Positions 17,922 through 26,796 of a stretch of 41,067 nt of DNA are shown in pieces (the stretch's first letter is position 1; every line of letters begins with the position of its first letter). Source of the DNA: Solidesulfovibrio fructosivorans JJ] (lineage in GTDB: Bacteria > Desulfobacterota > Desulfovibrionia > Desulfovibrionales > Desulfovibrionaceae); assembly GCF_000179555.1 (NCBI RefSeq), contig NZ_AECZ01000036.1:1-41067 (forward strand), in the 5' to 3' direction. The notes under the pieces were generated by a model. The model was given only the letters and a program-made list of their open reading frames with translations. It was not told the DNA's origin and made no database searches. The position numbers and the translations under genes were made by a program.

Positions 17922-18164
17922 ATGAAACATGAAATCGTCATTTGCATGGGCAGTTCGTGTTTCGCCCGAGGCAACAAGAAGCATCTGCTGATGATCGAGC
18001 AGTACCTTGCGGACCATGGGCTTTCCGAGAGCGTGGTCCTCACCGGCAGCCGGTGCGAGGACCAGTGCACGACAGGCCCCAACATCCGCATCGACGGACA
18101 GCTTTACGGCGAAATCAACGGCGAACGCCTGATGGAACTATTAAGTCGCCACCTTTCCGCGTAA
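17922..18164 (+). CDS. Thioredoxin-like [2Fe-2S] ferredoxin
   Basis: This is an 80-residue protein of the thioredoxin-fold [2Fe-2S] ferredoxin type (as in NuoE and HydA-partner subunits). The four ligands are Cys8 and Cys13 (ICMGSSCFARG) and Cys45 and Cys49 (GSRCEDQCTTGP), with the family spacing. It probably delivers or senses electrons for the hydrogenase-like protein encoded 105 bases downstream. Its length is that of the isolated ferredoxin domain, so nothing is missing. The ATG at 17922 is the only sensible start; the upstream reading frame is not protein-like. Confidence 0.92.
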   Translation: MKHEIVICMGSSCFARGNKKHLLMIEQYLADHGLSESVVLTGSRCEDQCTTGPNIRIDGQLYGEINGERLMELLSRHLSA

Positions 18165-18269
18165 GGGTTCCCTGATGCCCGACCGTTTCCCCCTTTCTCC
18201 TTGCCTTCGCAGCTCATGAAGCCGACAATATCCCTTGCAGCGTTCCATGTCGGAACCAAGGGAGATGGC

Positions 18270-20018
18270 ATGCTCAAGCACTATCCCATCTATACCATTG
18301 AAACCGAATGCCAGGACTGCTACCGTTGCCTGCGGCATTGCCCGGTAAAAGCCATCCAGGTGGAAAACGGCCGGGCCACTGTGGTGCCGGAACTGTGCAT
18401 CGCCTGCGGCCAGTGCGTGGCCGCCTGTCCGGCCCACGCCAAGCAGGTGCGCAGCGACCTTTTCGCGGTCTTCAAGCTGTTGCGGTCCCAGCGGCCGGCC
18501 TACGTCTCCCTGGCCCCGTCCTGGGTGGCGGAATTTCCCGACGTCTCGCCCCAGGCCCTCATCGCCGCCCTGCGCAAACTGGGCTTTTCCGGCGTGTCGG
18601 AAACGGCGCTCGGCGCCCAGGAGGTCTCGGCCGGCGTGGCCAAGGCCCTGTCCCAGGGCGCGCCCCGGCTCATGCTCTCCACGGCCTGTCCGGCCTCGGT
18701 GGATTTCATCCGGGGCTACATGCCCGAGCTCGTGCCCAACCTCACCCCGCTGCTCTCGCCGCTTCTGTCCCACTGTCGCATGCTGCGCCGGGCCTACGGC
18801 CAACACATCGGCGTGGTTTTTTTCGGCCCGTGCGTGGCCAAGAAAACCGAAGCCGACAACCACCCGGGACTGCTCGACGCGGCCATGACCTTCACCGACC
18901 TGCGGGCCATGCTGCGCCAGGAAAACATCAACCCCGCGAACCTCGTCCCCGGACCGGCCGACGTCTTCATACCCCATGCGGCCAAGGAGGGAGCGCTCTA
19001 CCCCATCGAAGGCGGCATGACCGACACGGTCAAGGCCTATACCGGCAACAAGAACGTCTGTTTCACCACCCTCTCCGGCATCCAGACCATCCAGGAGGCC
19101 TTGGAAGGCATCCAAAACCACGTGCTGCCCCAGCCGGTCTTCGTGGAGATGCTCGCCTGCGTGGGCGGCTGCGTGCGCGGACCGTGCATCTCGAGCCGCC
19201 GGCCGCGCCTGCTCGACCAGCTCGACGTCTTCACCCGCGCGGTCAAGCCCGCTCCCGACGAGCCGGTGCGCACCCCGGCCGTGCCCATAAACGAGCGCAA
19301 AAACCCCGCGCCCGTGGACCTGCCCGTCTACAGCGAGGACCAGTACGTGCGGGTGCTGCGGCTGATCGGCAAATTCACGCCCGAGGACGAAATCAACTGC
19401 GGCGGCTGCGGCCACGAGACCTGCCGGGGACTGGCCAGGGCCATGCTGGAAGGGCTGGCCGAGCCGTCGATGTGCGTCCATTTCCTGCGCAAGCGCGCCA
19501 CCCGCAAGGCCAACGCGCTTTTGCGCTGCATCCCGGCCGGGGTGGTCATCGCCGACACCAGGCTCCACATCATCGAATGCAACGAGCATTTCGCCCGGCT
19601 TTTCGGCGAGGAGACGCTCACGGCCTATGAGGCGAGTCCGGGCATGGAAGGGGCGGCCCTGGAAAAGATCGTGCCCTTCATCGGGCTGTTCCGCCGGGCG
19701 CTCGAATCCGAAACCGACATCCACCGCGACGCGCTGCGCCAGGACGACCGGGTCTTTAGCGTCACCATCTTCACCATCGAGCCGCGCAGCGTCATCGGCG
19801 GCGTGATCTTCGACGTCACGGGTTCGGAACTGCGCCGCGAGGAAATCGCCCAGCGGGCCCGGGAGATCATCCGCAAGAACCTCGAGACCGTGCAGGAGAT
19901 CGCCTGCCGCCTGGGCGAGAACATGGCCGACACGGAAATCCTGCTGCGTTCCCTTTCGGAAGGCTTTTCCAGCGCCGCCAAGCCCATCTCCGAAAAAGAC
20001 CTGCGGGGGCGGCGCTAA
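18270..20018 (+). CDS. Putative sensory [FeFe]-hydrogenase with PAS domain (HydS-like)
   Basis: This 582-residue protein has, in order: two [4Fe-4S] ferredoxin motifs (Cys14/17/20/24 and Cys43/46/49/53); an [FeFe]-hydrogenase H-cluster domain (about 75-310); a CGGCGHETC [4Fe-4S] domain (Cys377/380/385/402); and a PAS domain (about 415-535) with a helical tail. The four H-cluster ligands are present: Cys140 (STACP), Cys188 (GPCVAKK), and Cys297 and Cys301 (ACVGGC). The residue before Cys140 is Ala139, where catalytic enzymes have the proton-transfer cysteine; this loss is a mark of sensory (group C) hydrogenases. The ATG at 18270 has AAGGGA upstream. The stop overlaps the next gene's start by one base, pointing to a sensor-phosphatase unit. 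Confidence 0.9.
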   Translation: MLKHYPIYTIETECQDCYRCLRHCPVKAIQVENGRATVVPELCIACGQCVAACPAHAKQVRSDLFAVFKLLRSQRPAYVSLAPSWVAEFPDVSPQALIAALRKLGFSGVSETALGAQEVSAGVAKALSQGAPRLMLSTACPASVDFIRGYMPELVPNLTPLLSPLLSHCRMLRRAYGQHIGVVFFGPCVAKKTEADNHPGLLDAAMTFTDLRAMLRQENINPANLVPGPADVFIPHAAKEGALYPIEGGMTDTVKAYTGNKNVCFTTLSGIQTIQEALEGIQNHVLPQPVFVEMLACVGGCVRGPCISSRRPRLLDQLDVFTRAVKPAPDEPVRTPAVPINERKNPAPVDLPVYSEDQYVRVLRLIGKFTPEDEINCGGCGHETCRGLARAMLEGLAEPSMCVHFLRKRATRKANALLRCIPAGVVIADTRLHIIECNEHFARLFGEETLTAYEASPGMEGAALEKIVPFIGLFRRALESETDIHRDALRQDDRVFSVTIFTIEPRSVIGGVIFDVTGSELRREEIAQRAREIIRKNLETVQEIACRLGENMADTEILLRSLSEGFSSAAKPISEKDLRGRR

Positions 20019-21196
20019 TGTCGGACGACGTATTCGTCGAGGTGGAAGCGGCCCAGCGCAACCGCTACGGCGAGGACATCTGCGGCGACGCCTTCAAGAC
20101 CCTGCGCCTGGCCGACGAGGGCCGCATCATCGCCGTGCTCTCCGACGGCCTGGGCCATGGGGTCAAGGCCTCCATCCTGTCGCTCATGACGGCCACAATG
20201 GCGCTCAAGTACACGGCCAGCGACATGGACATCGTGCGCGCGGCCGAGGTCATCATGGACGCGCTGCCCGTGTGCCAGGTGCGCAAGATCAGCTACGCCA
20301 CCTTCACCGTGATCGACATCCAATCGACCGGCGGGGCGCGGGTGATCGAGATGGACAACCCGCCGGTGACCCTGGTGCGCGACGGCGCGGTGGTGAACCT
20401 GGAATTCGAGGATGTTTCCACCCCGCGCTACAACGAGCGGGTGATCCGGGTCTACGACGTCAAGCTGCGCCCCGGGGACCGGCTCATATGCACCTCCGAC
20501 GGCATCACCCAGGCCGGGCTCGGCTCCGAGCGGCTGCGCCTGGGCTGGCGCATCAAGGGCTGCCGGGACTACGCCCTGGAACAGGTGGCGGCCGACCCCA
20601 ACATCTCGGCCCGGGCGCTCTCCCAGAAAATCCTGGGCATGGCCCTGCGCCAGGAGCCCTTCCAACGGGCCTACGACGACATGACGGCGGCGGTGATCTA
20701 CCTGCGCCGCCCGCGCCGGGCCATCGTGCTGACCGGGCCGCCCTACGCCGCCGGCCGCGACAAGGAATTCGCCGAAACCCTGGCCGATTTCGACGGCCGC
20801 AAAATCATCTGCGGCGGCACCACGGCCAACATCGTGGGCCGGGAACTGGGCCGCGCCATCCGCGACAACCTCATGGGCGCGGGCGGCGGCGACATCCCCC
20901 CGGCGGCGGACATGGAAGGGGTGGACCTCGTCACCGAGGGCATCCTGACGCTCACCCGCGTGGCCCAGCTTCTGGAAAGCGACGAGCCGCCCCGCGAGAA
21001 AAATCCGGCCACCGCGCTCTACGACATCCTGCTCGACAGCGATTCCATCGAATTCGTGGTCGGCGCGCGCATCAACGAAGCCCACCAGGACCCCAACCTG
21101 CCCATCGATCTGGAAATCCGGCGCAACATCATCAAACGCATCTGCCGCGTCCTCGAGGAGAAATACCTCAAGGAAACCAAGATGCAGTTTTTTTAG
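20018..21196 (+). CDS. SpoIIE/PP2C-type serine phosphatase
   Basis: This is a 392-residue soluble protein. Residues 1-230 are a PP2C-like SpoIIE phosphatase domain with the metal-binding aspartates in LSDGLGHG (Asp43), TSDGIT (Asp161) and YDDMTAAV (Asp220/221). Residues about 235-392 are a further domain of unknown type with GPPYAAGRDKEFAE and GGTTANIVGRELGRAI. SpoIIE-type phosphatases act on phosphorylated anti-sigma antagonists and similar partners; here the translational overlap with the hydrogenase-like sensor predicts that hydrogen or redox state controls the phosphatase. No kinase or STAS partner is encoded nearby. A clear terminator follows 20 bases after the stop. Confidence 0.9.
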   Translation: MSDDVFVEVEAAQRNRYGEDICGDAFKTLRLADEGRIIAVLSDGLGHGVKASILSLMTATMALKYTASDMDIVRAAEVIMDALPVCQVRKISYATFTVIDIQSTGGARVIEMDNPPVTLVRDGAVVNLEFEDVSTPRYNERVIRVYDVKLRPGDRLICTSDGITQAGLGSERLRLGWRIKGCRDYALEQVAADPNISARALSQKILGMALRQEPFQRAYDDMTAAVIYLRRPRRAIVLTGPPYAAGRDKEFAETLADFDGRKIICGGTTANIVGRELGRAIRDNLMGAGGGDIPPAADMEGVDLVTEGILTLTRVAQLLESDEPPREKNPATALYDILLDSDSIEFVVGARINEAHQDPNLPIDLEIRRNIIKRICRVLEEKYLKETKMQFF

Positions 21197-21216
21197 GAAA
21201 AGAGTCGAAACGCGGA

Positions 21217-21253
21217 AGGGGAGCCTCAGCCGCTCCCCTCTCCCCCATTTTTT
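21217..21253 (+). terminator. Intrinsic terminator of the sensor-hydrogenase cassette
   Basis: AGGGGAGC (21217-21224) pairs perfectly with GCTCCCCT (21232-21239), followed by CTCCCCCA and a T-run. Confidence 0.85.
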
Positions 21254-21811
21254 TCAAAGAGAAGCGCCGTAACGGGCCGCCCTTTGCAGCAGCGCCGGAT
21301 CGTTCCGAACATCCCCCGCCCGAAAAGCCGTGCCGTACACGGCCCCAAGCCAGTCGGCCCCGGCGTAGGCGCACATATCTTAAAGCGACTTGATGGCATT
21401 GGCGCAACCCGACGTCAGCACATCGGTATCCCCATAGCTGAAAACCGCGCCGATCTTCTTGCCCCGAAGCGGATTATGCTCCCTGTCGGGAGTAATGCCC
21501 TTCCAGCGGTCCAAACACTGTTTCATCTGGCCGCTTAGGTTGCACCAGGAGATGGGCGAGACGAGAATGACGCCGTCCGCGGCCAAAAGCGCCGGATACA
21601 CCGTGGCCATATCGTCCTTGATGGCGCAGCCGGCAGAGGAAGGCCCCTCGCAGGCGCCGCAATCCCGGTAGCCGTGGATCGTCATCCGGGCCAGATCCAG
21701 GACCGTCACCTCATGCCCCGTCTTCCGCGCTCCCGCCACCACCTCCGCCGCCAGCAGATTGGAATTTCCCTTCTTGCGAGAGCTGCTCGTCAAGACAAGA
21801 ATGTGCGTCAC
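21254..21811 (-). pseudogene. NADPH-dependent FMN reductase / iron-sulfur flavoprotein with in-frame stop
   Basis: The gene starts at a GTG (21811) with GGAGG directly upstream and reads VTHILVLTSSSRKKGNSNLL, the FMN-phosphate loop of flavodoxin-fold reductases. CGACEGPSSAGC (Cys51, 54, 62) resembles the cysteine cluster of iron-sulfur flavoproteins, and VSPISWCNLSGQMKQCLDRW is typical of the family. A TAA at 21380-21382 stops it after 143 residues (AIKSL). The same frame continues with DMCAYAGADWLGAVYG and ends at a TGA at 21254, giving the usual 185-residue length. One C-to-T change (CAA to TAA) explains the stop. The truncated product lacks the C-terminal helix. It overlaps the marR stop by 4 bases. 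Confidence 0.8.
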
Positions 21812-22319
21812 ATTTCCTCCCTTTTGGCATCCGCTTCCAGGCGACGGGAGAGCCGTTCGAACAGCCCATCCAACACGCGGGCCTCTTCGGCGGTGACATC
21901 GGAAAAAAGAGACGCGACCCAGTCCGTATGCGACCGGTACAGCCGCGCGGCCATATCGCGACCCGTTTCGGGAAGACAGACCCGTAGCTTCCACCTGTCC
22001 GACGAACAGGCCCGCCGCGTCACGATACCGTCGCGTTCGAGGTTGTCGAGCACCCCGGTGATGGTTGCCCGCGTCACTCCGGCCCGCCGGGCCAGTTCAT
22101 GCGGGAAAAGCCCTTCCCGCTCCTCGTGCAGCGGCAAAAGCAGGACGAACCGCCCCTCCGAAAACCCCATGGCCCCAGCCCTCGATCGCATGCCCCGTTG
22201 ATGGCCGCCGTCGCGCTCAACAACCCAAAACAACGGGCAATGGGCTCCAGATCGGGGTGTCCCACCCGGGTGATCTTTTCCAGGACGGAAGCATATTTTG
22301 GATGCAGTGTTTGCTTCAT
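21808..22319 (-). pseudogene. MarR-family regulator split by a -1 frameshift
   Basis: The N-terminal part starts at ATG 22319 (MKQTLHPKYASVLEKITRVG) and runs to CDRGLGPWGF. The conserved continuation FSEGRFVLLLPLHEE, the winged helix (GLFPHELARRAGVTRATITG, then DNLERDGIVTRR) and the C-terminal dimer helix are in the -1 frame, ending at 21808. Joining the two gives a normal MarR of 170 residues. The junction is at AAAACCCC on the plus strand (22161-22168), i.e. G-GGT-TTT on the coding strand, which is both a homopolymer pair prone to indels and a formal slippery heptamer. It heads an operon with the interrupted flavin reductase, so it would normally regulate that gene. Confidence 0.8.
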
Positions 22320-22412
22320 TTGCCGCCATACTCTAGGGCGACTTACTATTGCCAAGATAAAACAATCCCAGGCCGTGGCGCTGCGACCATGGCTTGAGGG
22401 AGGGGAATGGAC

Positions 22413-22449
22413 AAAAAAAAACCCCACCGTCTTCTCGCGGACGATGGGG
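22413..22449 (-). terminator. Intrinsic terminator of the TPR gene
   Basis: On the minus strand CCCCATCGTC pairs with GACGGTGGGG around an 8-base loop, followed by nine T. Confidence 0.9.
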
Positions 22450-22473
22450 CACAGCCGACAAGCGGATTGTCTT

Positions 22474-22833
22474 TTACGCGGCATCGCATTCGCAAAGCGG
22501 CGCCCGCGAAGGCATGACCTCGGCGAACTGCCCGAGGATCTTCCGGTACAGCTTGCTGCCGCATCCGGCCCGCTCCCGGACCAGCCAGAGCGCCTTCTCG
22601 AACTGCTCGGCCGCTTCGTCCTGACGTCCGGCCGCGTGCAGGGCCATGCCCAGCCTGTAGACCGAATGCGCCGTGGCCGTCGATACGCCGCCGCCGGCCT
22701 CGGACATGGCCACCGAACGCCGCAACAGCGCCTCGGCCCCGACCACGTCGCCATCGCGCAACGCATCCATGCCCGCCTCGCGCAGTTCGCGCACACTGCT
22801 CGCCAAGCGGCATTTTCCGTTCACACATGCCAT
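22474..22833 (-). CDS. Small tetratricopeptide-repeat protein
   Basis: This is a 119-residue soluble protein with two TPR-like helix pairs: AGMDALRDGDVVGAEALLRRSV and the better match YRLGMALHAAGRQDEAAEQF (residues about 58-80). Cysteines at both ends (MACVNGKC and PLCECDAA) and one in RERAGCGSKLY are unusual for a protein this small and could bind a metal. It has a strong GGAGGAT ribosome site and its own terminator. It follows the flavodoxin gene by 102 bases on the same strand, so it may be transcribed with it under Fur control. Its function is unknown. Confidence 0.82.
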   Translation of the reverse strand: MACVNGKCRLASSVRELREAGMDALRDGDVVGAEALLRRSVAMSEAGGGVSTATAHSVYRLGMALHAAGRQDEAAEQFEKALWLVRERAGCGSKLYRKILGQFAEVMPSRAPLCECDAA

Positions 22834-22935
22834 AAACCTATCCTCCGATACGGCCGCCGGGCAGCCGCCGATTGCTCCCGTATGCTCTCCGTCTCCTGCG
22901 CCCCGTCTCCCGCCGGGGTCGTAGCGCCAAAACGC

Positions 22936-23462
<527 letters not shown>

Positions 23463-23578
23463 AATATAATCTGGCAAAAACTCATCCCACCGCTCCGCCC
23501 GACTTTCAGCGTCCCAGGCGATCATGCTAGACAACGCCCCGGCATTGCCGCCATTCCCCAAAATACCAAGGAGCGCCC

Positions 23579-24094
23579 ATGCCCCGAAACGTGGAGATCA
23601 AGGCCAAGATCGACAGCGTCGACGCCATGCTGTCCCTGGCGGCAAAACTGGCGGATGCCGGGCCGACGGAACTTCTCCAGGACGATACGTTTTTTCCCTG
23701 CCCAAACGGCCGGCTCAAACTGCGCGCCTTTCCGGACGGAACCGGTGAGCTGATCTTCTACCAACGCCCGGACAGCCAGGGCCCCAAGACGTCCGAATAC
23801 ACCATCTCACCGACCCACGCACCCGACACCCTGCGCCAAACCCTGACCGCGGCCTACGGACAGGCCGGACGCGTGCGCAAAAAACGCACCCTCTTTCTCA
23901 TCGGACGCACACGCCTGCACCTGGACGCAGTGGAAGGACTCGGCGATTTCCTGGAACTGGAAGTCGTCCTCGAACCAACGGAATCCGCCACAGCCGGCGA
24001 AGCGACCGCAAAGGCCCTGCTCGTACAACTCGGCATCAGCCAGGAACAACTCGTGGCCAAGGCCTACGTCGATCTACTGGCGGGAGGAGGGTAG
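23579..24094 (+). CDS. CYTH-domain protein (class IV adenylate cyclase-like)
   Basis: This is a 171-residue protein of the CYTH (CyaB/thiamine triphosphatase) superfamily. The N-terminal strand has the charged signature NVEIKAKI (ExKxK form). Further tunnel-lining strands are GRLKLRAFPDGTGELIFYQR, RVRKKRTLFLIGRTRLHLD and GLGDFLELEVVLE. CYTH enzymes act on triphosphates with divalent metals; members of this subgroup are usually annotated as adenylate cyclases, but the substrate (ATP, ThTP or inorganic triphosphate) cannot be told from sequence. GGAG precedes the ATG. A palindromic repeat follows 10 bases after the stop. Confidence 0.88.
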   Translation: MPRNVEIKAKIDSVDAMLSLAAKLADAGPTELLQDDTFFPCPNGRLKLRAFPDGTGELIFYQRPDSQGPKTSEYTISPTHAPDTLRQTLTAAYGQAGRVRKKRTLFLIGRTRLHLDAVEGLGDFLELEVVLEPTESATAGEATAKALLVQLGISQEQLVAKAYVDLLAGGG

Positions 24095-24103
24095 ACGGGA
24101 GGA

Positions 24104-24547
24104 GGGTGGGGCGCTGCCCCACACCCCGGCGGGGGGCTTGATGCCCCCCGCGCCCCCCTACTCGCTCTGCCGGGTGGAGGCGAGGTTGGCCAGACGCTCA
24201 GGCGGATGCCTGGGGAGGGTCCGGAATTTTTCCTGACGATGCCGCCGCTACGCGGCAGGCGCGTCAGGAAAAATTCCGGACCCCCACGCCGTCGCCCCTT
24301 CGGGGCGAACTTTTAAAGAAAACTCTTGCTTTTAAATGCGGCGTTTCGCCGCTGGCGTGGTTGCCGCCGCAATCGTGTCCGGCGTCGAGGCGCAAAGCGC
24401 CTCGTGTCGCCGGGCCGATTGCGGCGGCAAGATCAAACCGCCTCGCCGTCAACCTGCCGTCGTCCCACCCGGCAAAGCGTAAAGGGGGGACCGGGGGGCA
24501 TCAAGCCCCCCGGCGAAGGGGTCCAGGGGAGGCAGAGCCTCCCCTGG
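24104..24547 (-). repeat. 444-bp palindromic structured repeat element, copy 2 (inverted)
   Basis: Read on the minus strand it gives the same series as copy 1: CCAGGGGAGGC...GCCTCCCCTGG, GCCGGGGGGCTTGATGCCCC, the long hairpin with TTGCCGCCGCAATCGG and GATTGCGGCGGCAA arms, GCCAGCGGCGAAACGCCGCA, and TCGCCCC / GGGGCGA. It then has a longer variable hairpin (arms GTCCGGAATTTTTCCTGACG and its complement, 24211-24283) and the terminal inverted repeat ending at 24104. It fills the gap between two convergent genes. Confidence 0.85.
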
Positions 24548-24575
24548 CCGCCGGAGGCGCCTCATCACTACTAAA

Positions 24576-25799
24576 CTAATGGCTGGCGTAATACGCTTCG
24601 GCGAACAGCTTGCCGGAAGCGGCGATGAGCGGCCCGAGGTCGTGTTCTTCGAGAACGTCCCAGCCGATGAAGCGCACGGAAGCCCCGTCGGGGAGCGGCG
24701 AGGACGCGGCGGGGCTTGTCGGGGGAATGAGGGCTCCGGAGGCGATGGCGGCGGTTTCCGGGCCGAGAAAAAAGTCGACCAGGGGGGCCAGGGCTTCGGC
24801 GGCTGTTTGTTTGACCATGACGAACAGCGGCGAGACGAGGCCGCCGTCGTCGGGCCAGATGATTTCCACGTCGTCCTGGCGCGGGGCGGCGTTGGCGAAG
24901 AAGTAGGGCATGACGCCGATGGGCGGCGGGTTGGCCCCGGGGCCGGGGCGGAAGATCTGGGACGGGTGGGTGTCGCAGATCATGGCCCGGCCCAGGGCGG
25001 CCAGGGCCTCGGGACCGTGCTTGAGGCGGATGTTTAGGAGCAGGGTCGAGTCGCCGGCGGTTTCCGGCGGACCGCACAGGCCGATCCTGCCGACGTAGGC
25101 GGGGTCCAGCAGGTCGTCGAAGGAGCGCGGCACCGGAAGGTCGCCGAGGCGCGAGCGCACGGCCACGATGACCAGCGGGTTGACGCCGTAGATGCGGCAG
25201 ATGCCGCGCGGATCGGCCAGTTTAGCGTCGGCCAGGGCCGGGTGCATATCCTGGGGAAGGGGCGCAAACAGGTCGCCGGTGGTGAAGCGGTCGCGAAAGC
25301 TTTTGGACAAAAAGCCGTTGAGCCCGGAGGAGACGATCAGGTCCGGGACCTCGGCCGGATCGGTCAGGGAGCTGGCCAAGTCGTTCAGCGTATGCTTGCC
25401 GCAGCTGTCCATGAAGATGCGCGGCCAGGGGGCGTCCGGGCCGAGGCGTTCCTTAAGGTTTTCAAGCGCGATGCCCATGGGGGCCTTGAGCGGACAGGGC
25501 AGGCTCAAAAACATGCGCAGGCCCGGCCCGGCGGCGTTGTAACCGTCGCAGAAAAGCGGCTGCATGCCGCTTGGGGCGGTGCGGTCCTGGCCGGCCAGGG
25601 CCTCGAGAAAAAGTTTTCCGGACAGGCCGTGGAGGGCGAGCAAGGTGCGCATGCTCAGAAACGGCGCGGCGGAGGCCAGAAATTCGGCATCGGCCACAGC
25701 GGCCACGCCCTGGGCGGCCAGGACGTCGCGGCCGGCGGGATGATGGGCCAAAAAACGGGTGACGGGCAGATCGAGGGAGGTTTCCTCCAAAACGGACAT
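24576..25799 (-). CDS. Signal-less ABC substrate-binding-like protein
   Basis: This 407-residue protein looks like a periplasmic solute-binding protein of the iron/anion type (MGIALENLKERLG, DLIVSSGLNGFLSKSFRDRF, YGVNPLVIVAVRSRL, SFDDLLDPAYVGRIGLCGPP). However, it has no signal peptide, so it should be cytoplasmic. Instead, residues 10-65 form a small helical domain with LPVTRFLAHHPAGRDVLAAQ that resembles DUF1858. The same PAGRD...QG pattern starts the ABC ATPase encoded just upstream. ATG 25799 has GGAG upstream and lies 7 bases after the ATPase stop. It is the last gene of a three-gene operon without a membrane permease. The ligand is unknown. Confidence 0.8.
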   Translation of the reverse strand: MSVLEETSLDLPVTRFLAHHPAGRDVLAAQGVAAVADAEFLASAAPFLSMRTLLALHGLSGKLFLEALAGQDRTAPSGMQPLFCDGYNAAGPGLRMFLSLPCPLKAPMGIALENLKERLGPDAPWPRIFMDSCGKHTLNDLASSLTDPAEVPDLIVSSGLNGFLSKSFRDRFTTGDLFAPLPQDMHPALADAKLADPRGICRIYGVNPLVIVAVRSRLGDLPVPRSFDDLLDPAYVGRIGLCGPPETAGDSTLLLNIRLKHGPEALAALGRAMICDTHPSQIFRPGPGANPPPIGVMPYFFANAAPRQDDVEIIWPDDGGLVSPLFVMVKQTAAEALAPLVDFFLGPETAAIASGALIPPTSPAASSPLPDGASVRFIGWDVLEEHDLGPLIAASGKLFAEAYYASH

Positions 25800-25806
25800 A
25801 CGGCGA

Positions 25807-26796
25807 TCACTCCTTGGGAAAGCGTACGGGCCGGCCACGGCGCAGGTCCTCGCGGGCGGCGGCGAGCTTTTCGTCCATGGCGGCCAGGGCGGTCAGGGCT
25901 TCGCGCTCGGCCGGCGAGGTTTCGATCACGGCGGCCACGGCCCCGGCGGCGAAGACCAGCCGGCGCGTGGCGAGAAGCGCGAGCAGCGGATCGTGGGTGG
26001 CCACGAGCACGATCTTGCCGCTGCCGGTCAAAAGGGAAATGGCCTTGCAGCGGTCGATGCCGGCGTTTTCGATCTCGTCGACGAGCACGATGGGCGAGGC
26101 GCAAAGGCGGGCCACGTCGGCGATCATGAGCGCCCGGCTCTGGCCGCCGGAAAGCGCGGTCAGGGGCGTTTCGGCGCTGAGCGGTTCGCCGGCGAGGTCG
26201 TTGGCCAGGGCGACCACCTCGGCCACAACGGCCGGGACATCGGCGGCCAGGCGGCTTTCGGCGTGGGCGGTCAGGAACTCGCCCACGGCCAGGTCCATGA
26301 CGAAATGCATGTTCTGGGACAGCTGGGCCACGAGCCGCCCGGACAAGGACAGCCGGGCCGTGGCGTCGGCCGTCGCGCCGTTTAAGAGCACCCGGCGTCG
26401 GGTGGGGGTGTCAGCGTCGGCCAGCCATTCCACGTCGGCCAGAAAGCGACTTTTGCCGGCTCCGGTGGGGCCGACCAGGGCCACGACGTCGCCCGGGGTG
26501 AGCGTCAGGTCCAGGGCTTCGGGCCGGCCGCGCTTGTCCGTGCCGCCGCGAATGGCCAGGGAGTCGACCCTGGGGCCGGAGACGTCCAGGTGCTCAAGCG
26601 CCTCGGCGAACCGGGCGAAGCGTTCGGCCAGCTCCTCGCGGGACAGCCCGACCTCGGCCAGGGCGGTTTCGGTCAGGGCGGCGAAGTAGGCTTCCGGCGT
26701 GATGGCGTCGACGGGGGGAGGCAGGCCCTGGACGCCGAAAAAATCGCGCCCGGCCGGCAGCTCGCGCCAGATGTCCCCGAAGGTGCGGCCGCTCAT
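25807..26796 (-). CDS. ABC-type ATPase with N-terminal DUF1858-like domain
   Basis: This is a 329-residue soluble ATPase. Residues 1-65 are a helical domain (TFGDIWRELPAGRDFFGVQG) related to the N-terminus of the neighbouring binding protein. The ABC core has Walker A GPTGAGKS (109-116), Q-loop SQNMHF, signature LSGGQ (215-219), Walker B IVLVDEIE with Glu241, and switch His268 in VATHDP. All ATPase residues are intact. The absence of any transmembrane gene in the operon argues against a normal importer; a soluble role such as cofactor or metal delivery is inference. Its ATG overlaps the stop of the upstream GTPase gene (ATGA). Confidence 0.85.
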   Translation of the reverse strand: MSGRTFGDIWRELPAGRDFFGVQGLPPPVDAITPEAYFAALTETALAEVGLSREELAERFARFAEALEHLDVSGPRVDSLAIRGGTDKRGRPEALDLTLTPGDVVALVGPTGAGKSRFLADVEWLADADTPTRRRVLLNGATADATARLSLSGRLVAQLSQNMHFVMDLAVGEFLTAHAESRLAADVPAVVAEVVALANDLAGEPLSAETPLTALSGGQSRALMIADVARLCASPIVLVDEIENAGIDRCKAISLLTGSGKIVLVATHDPLLALLATRRLVFAAGAVAAVIETSPAEREALTALAAMDEKLAAAREDLRRGRPVRFPKE

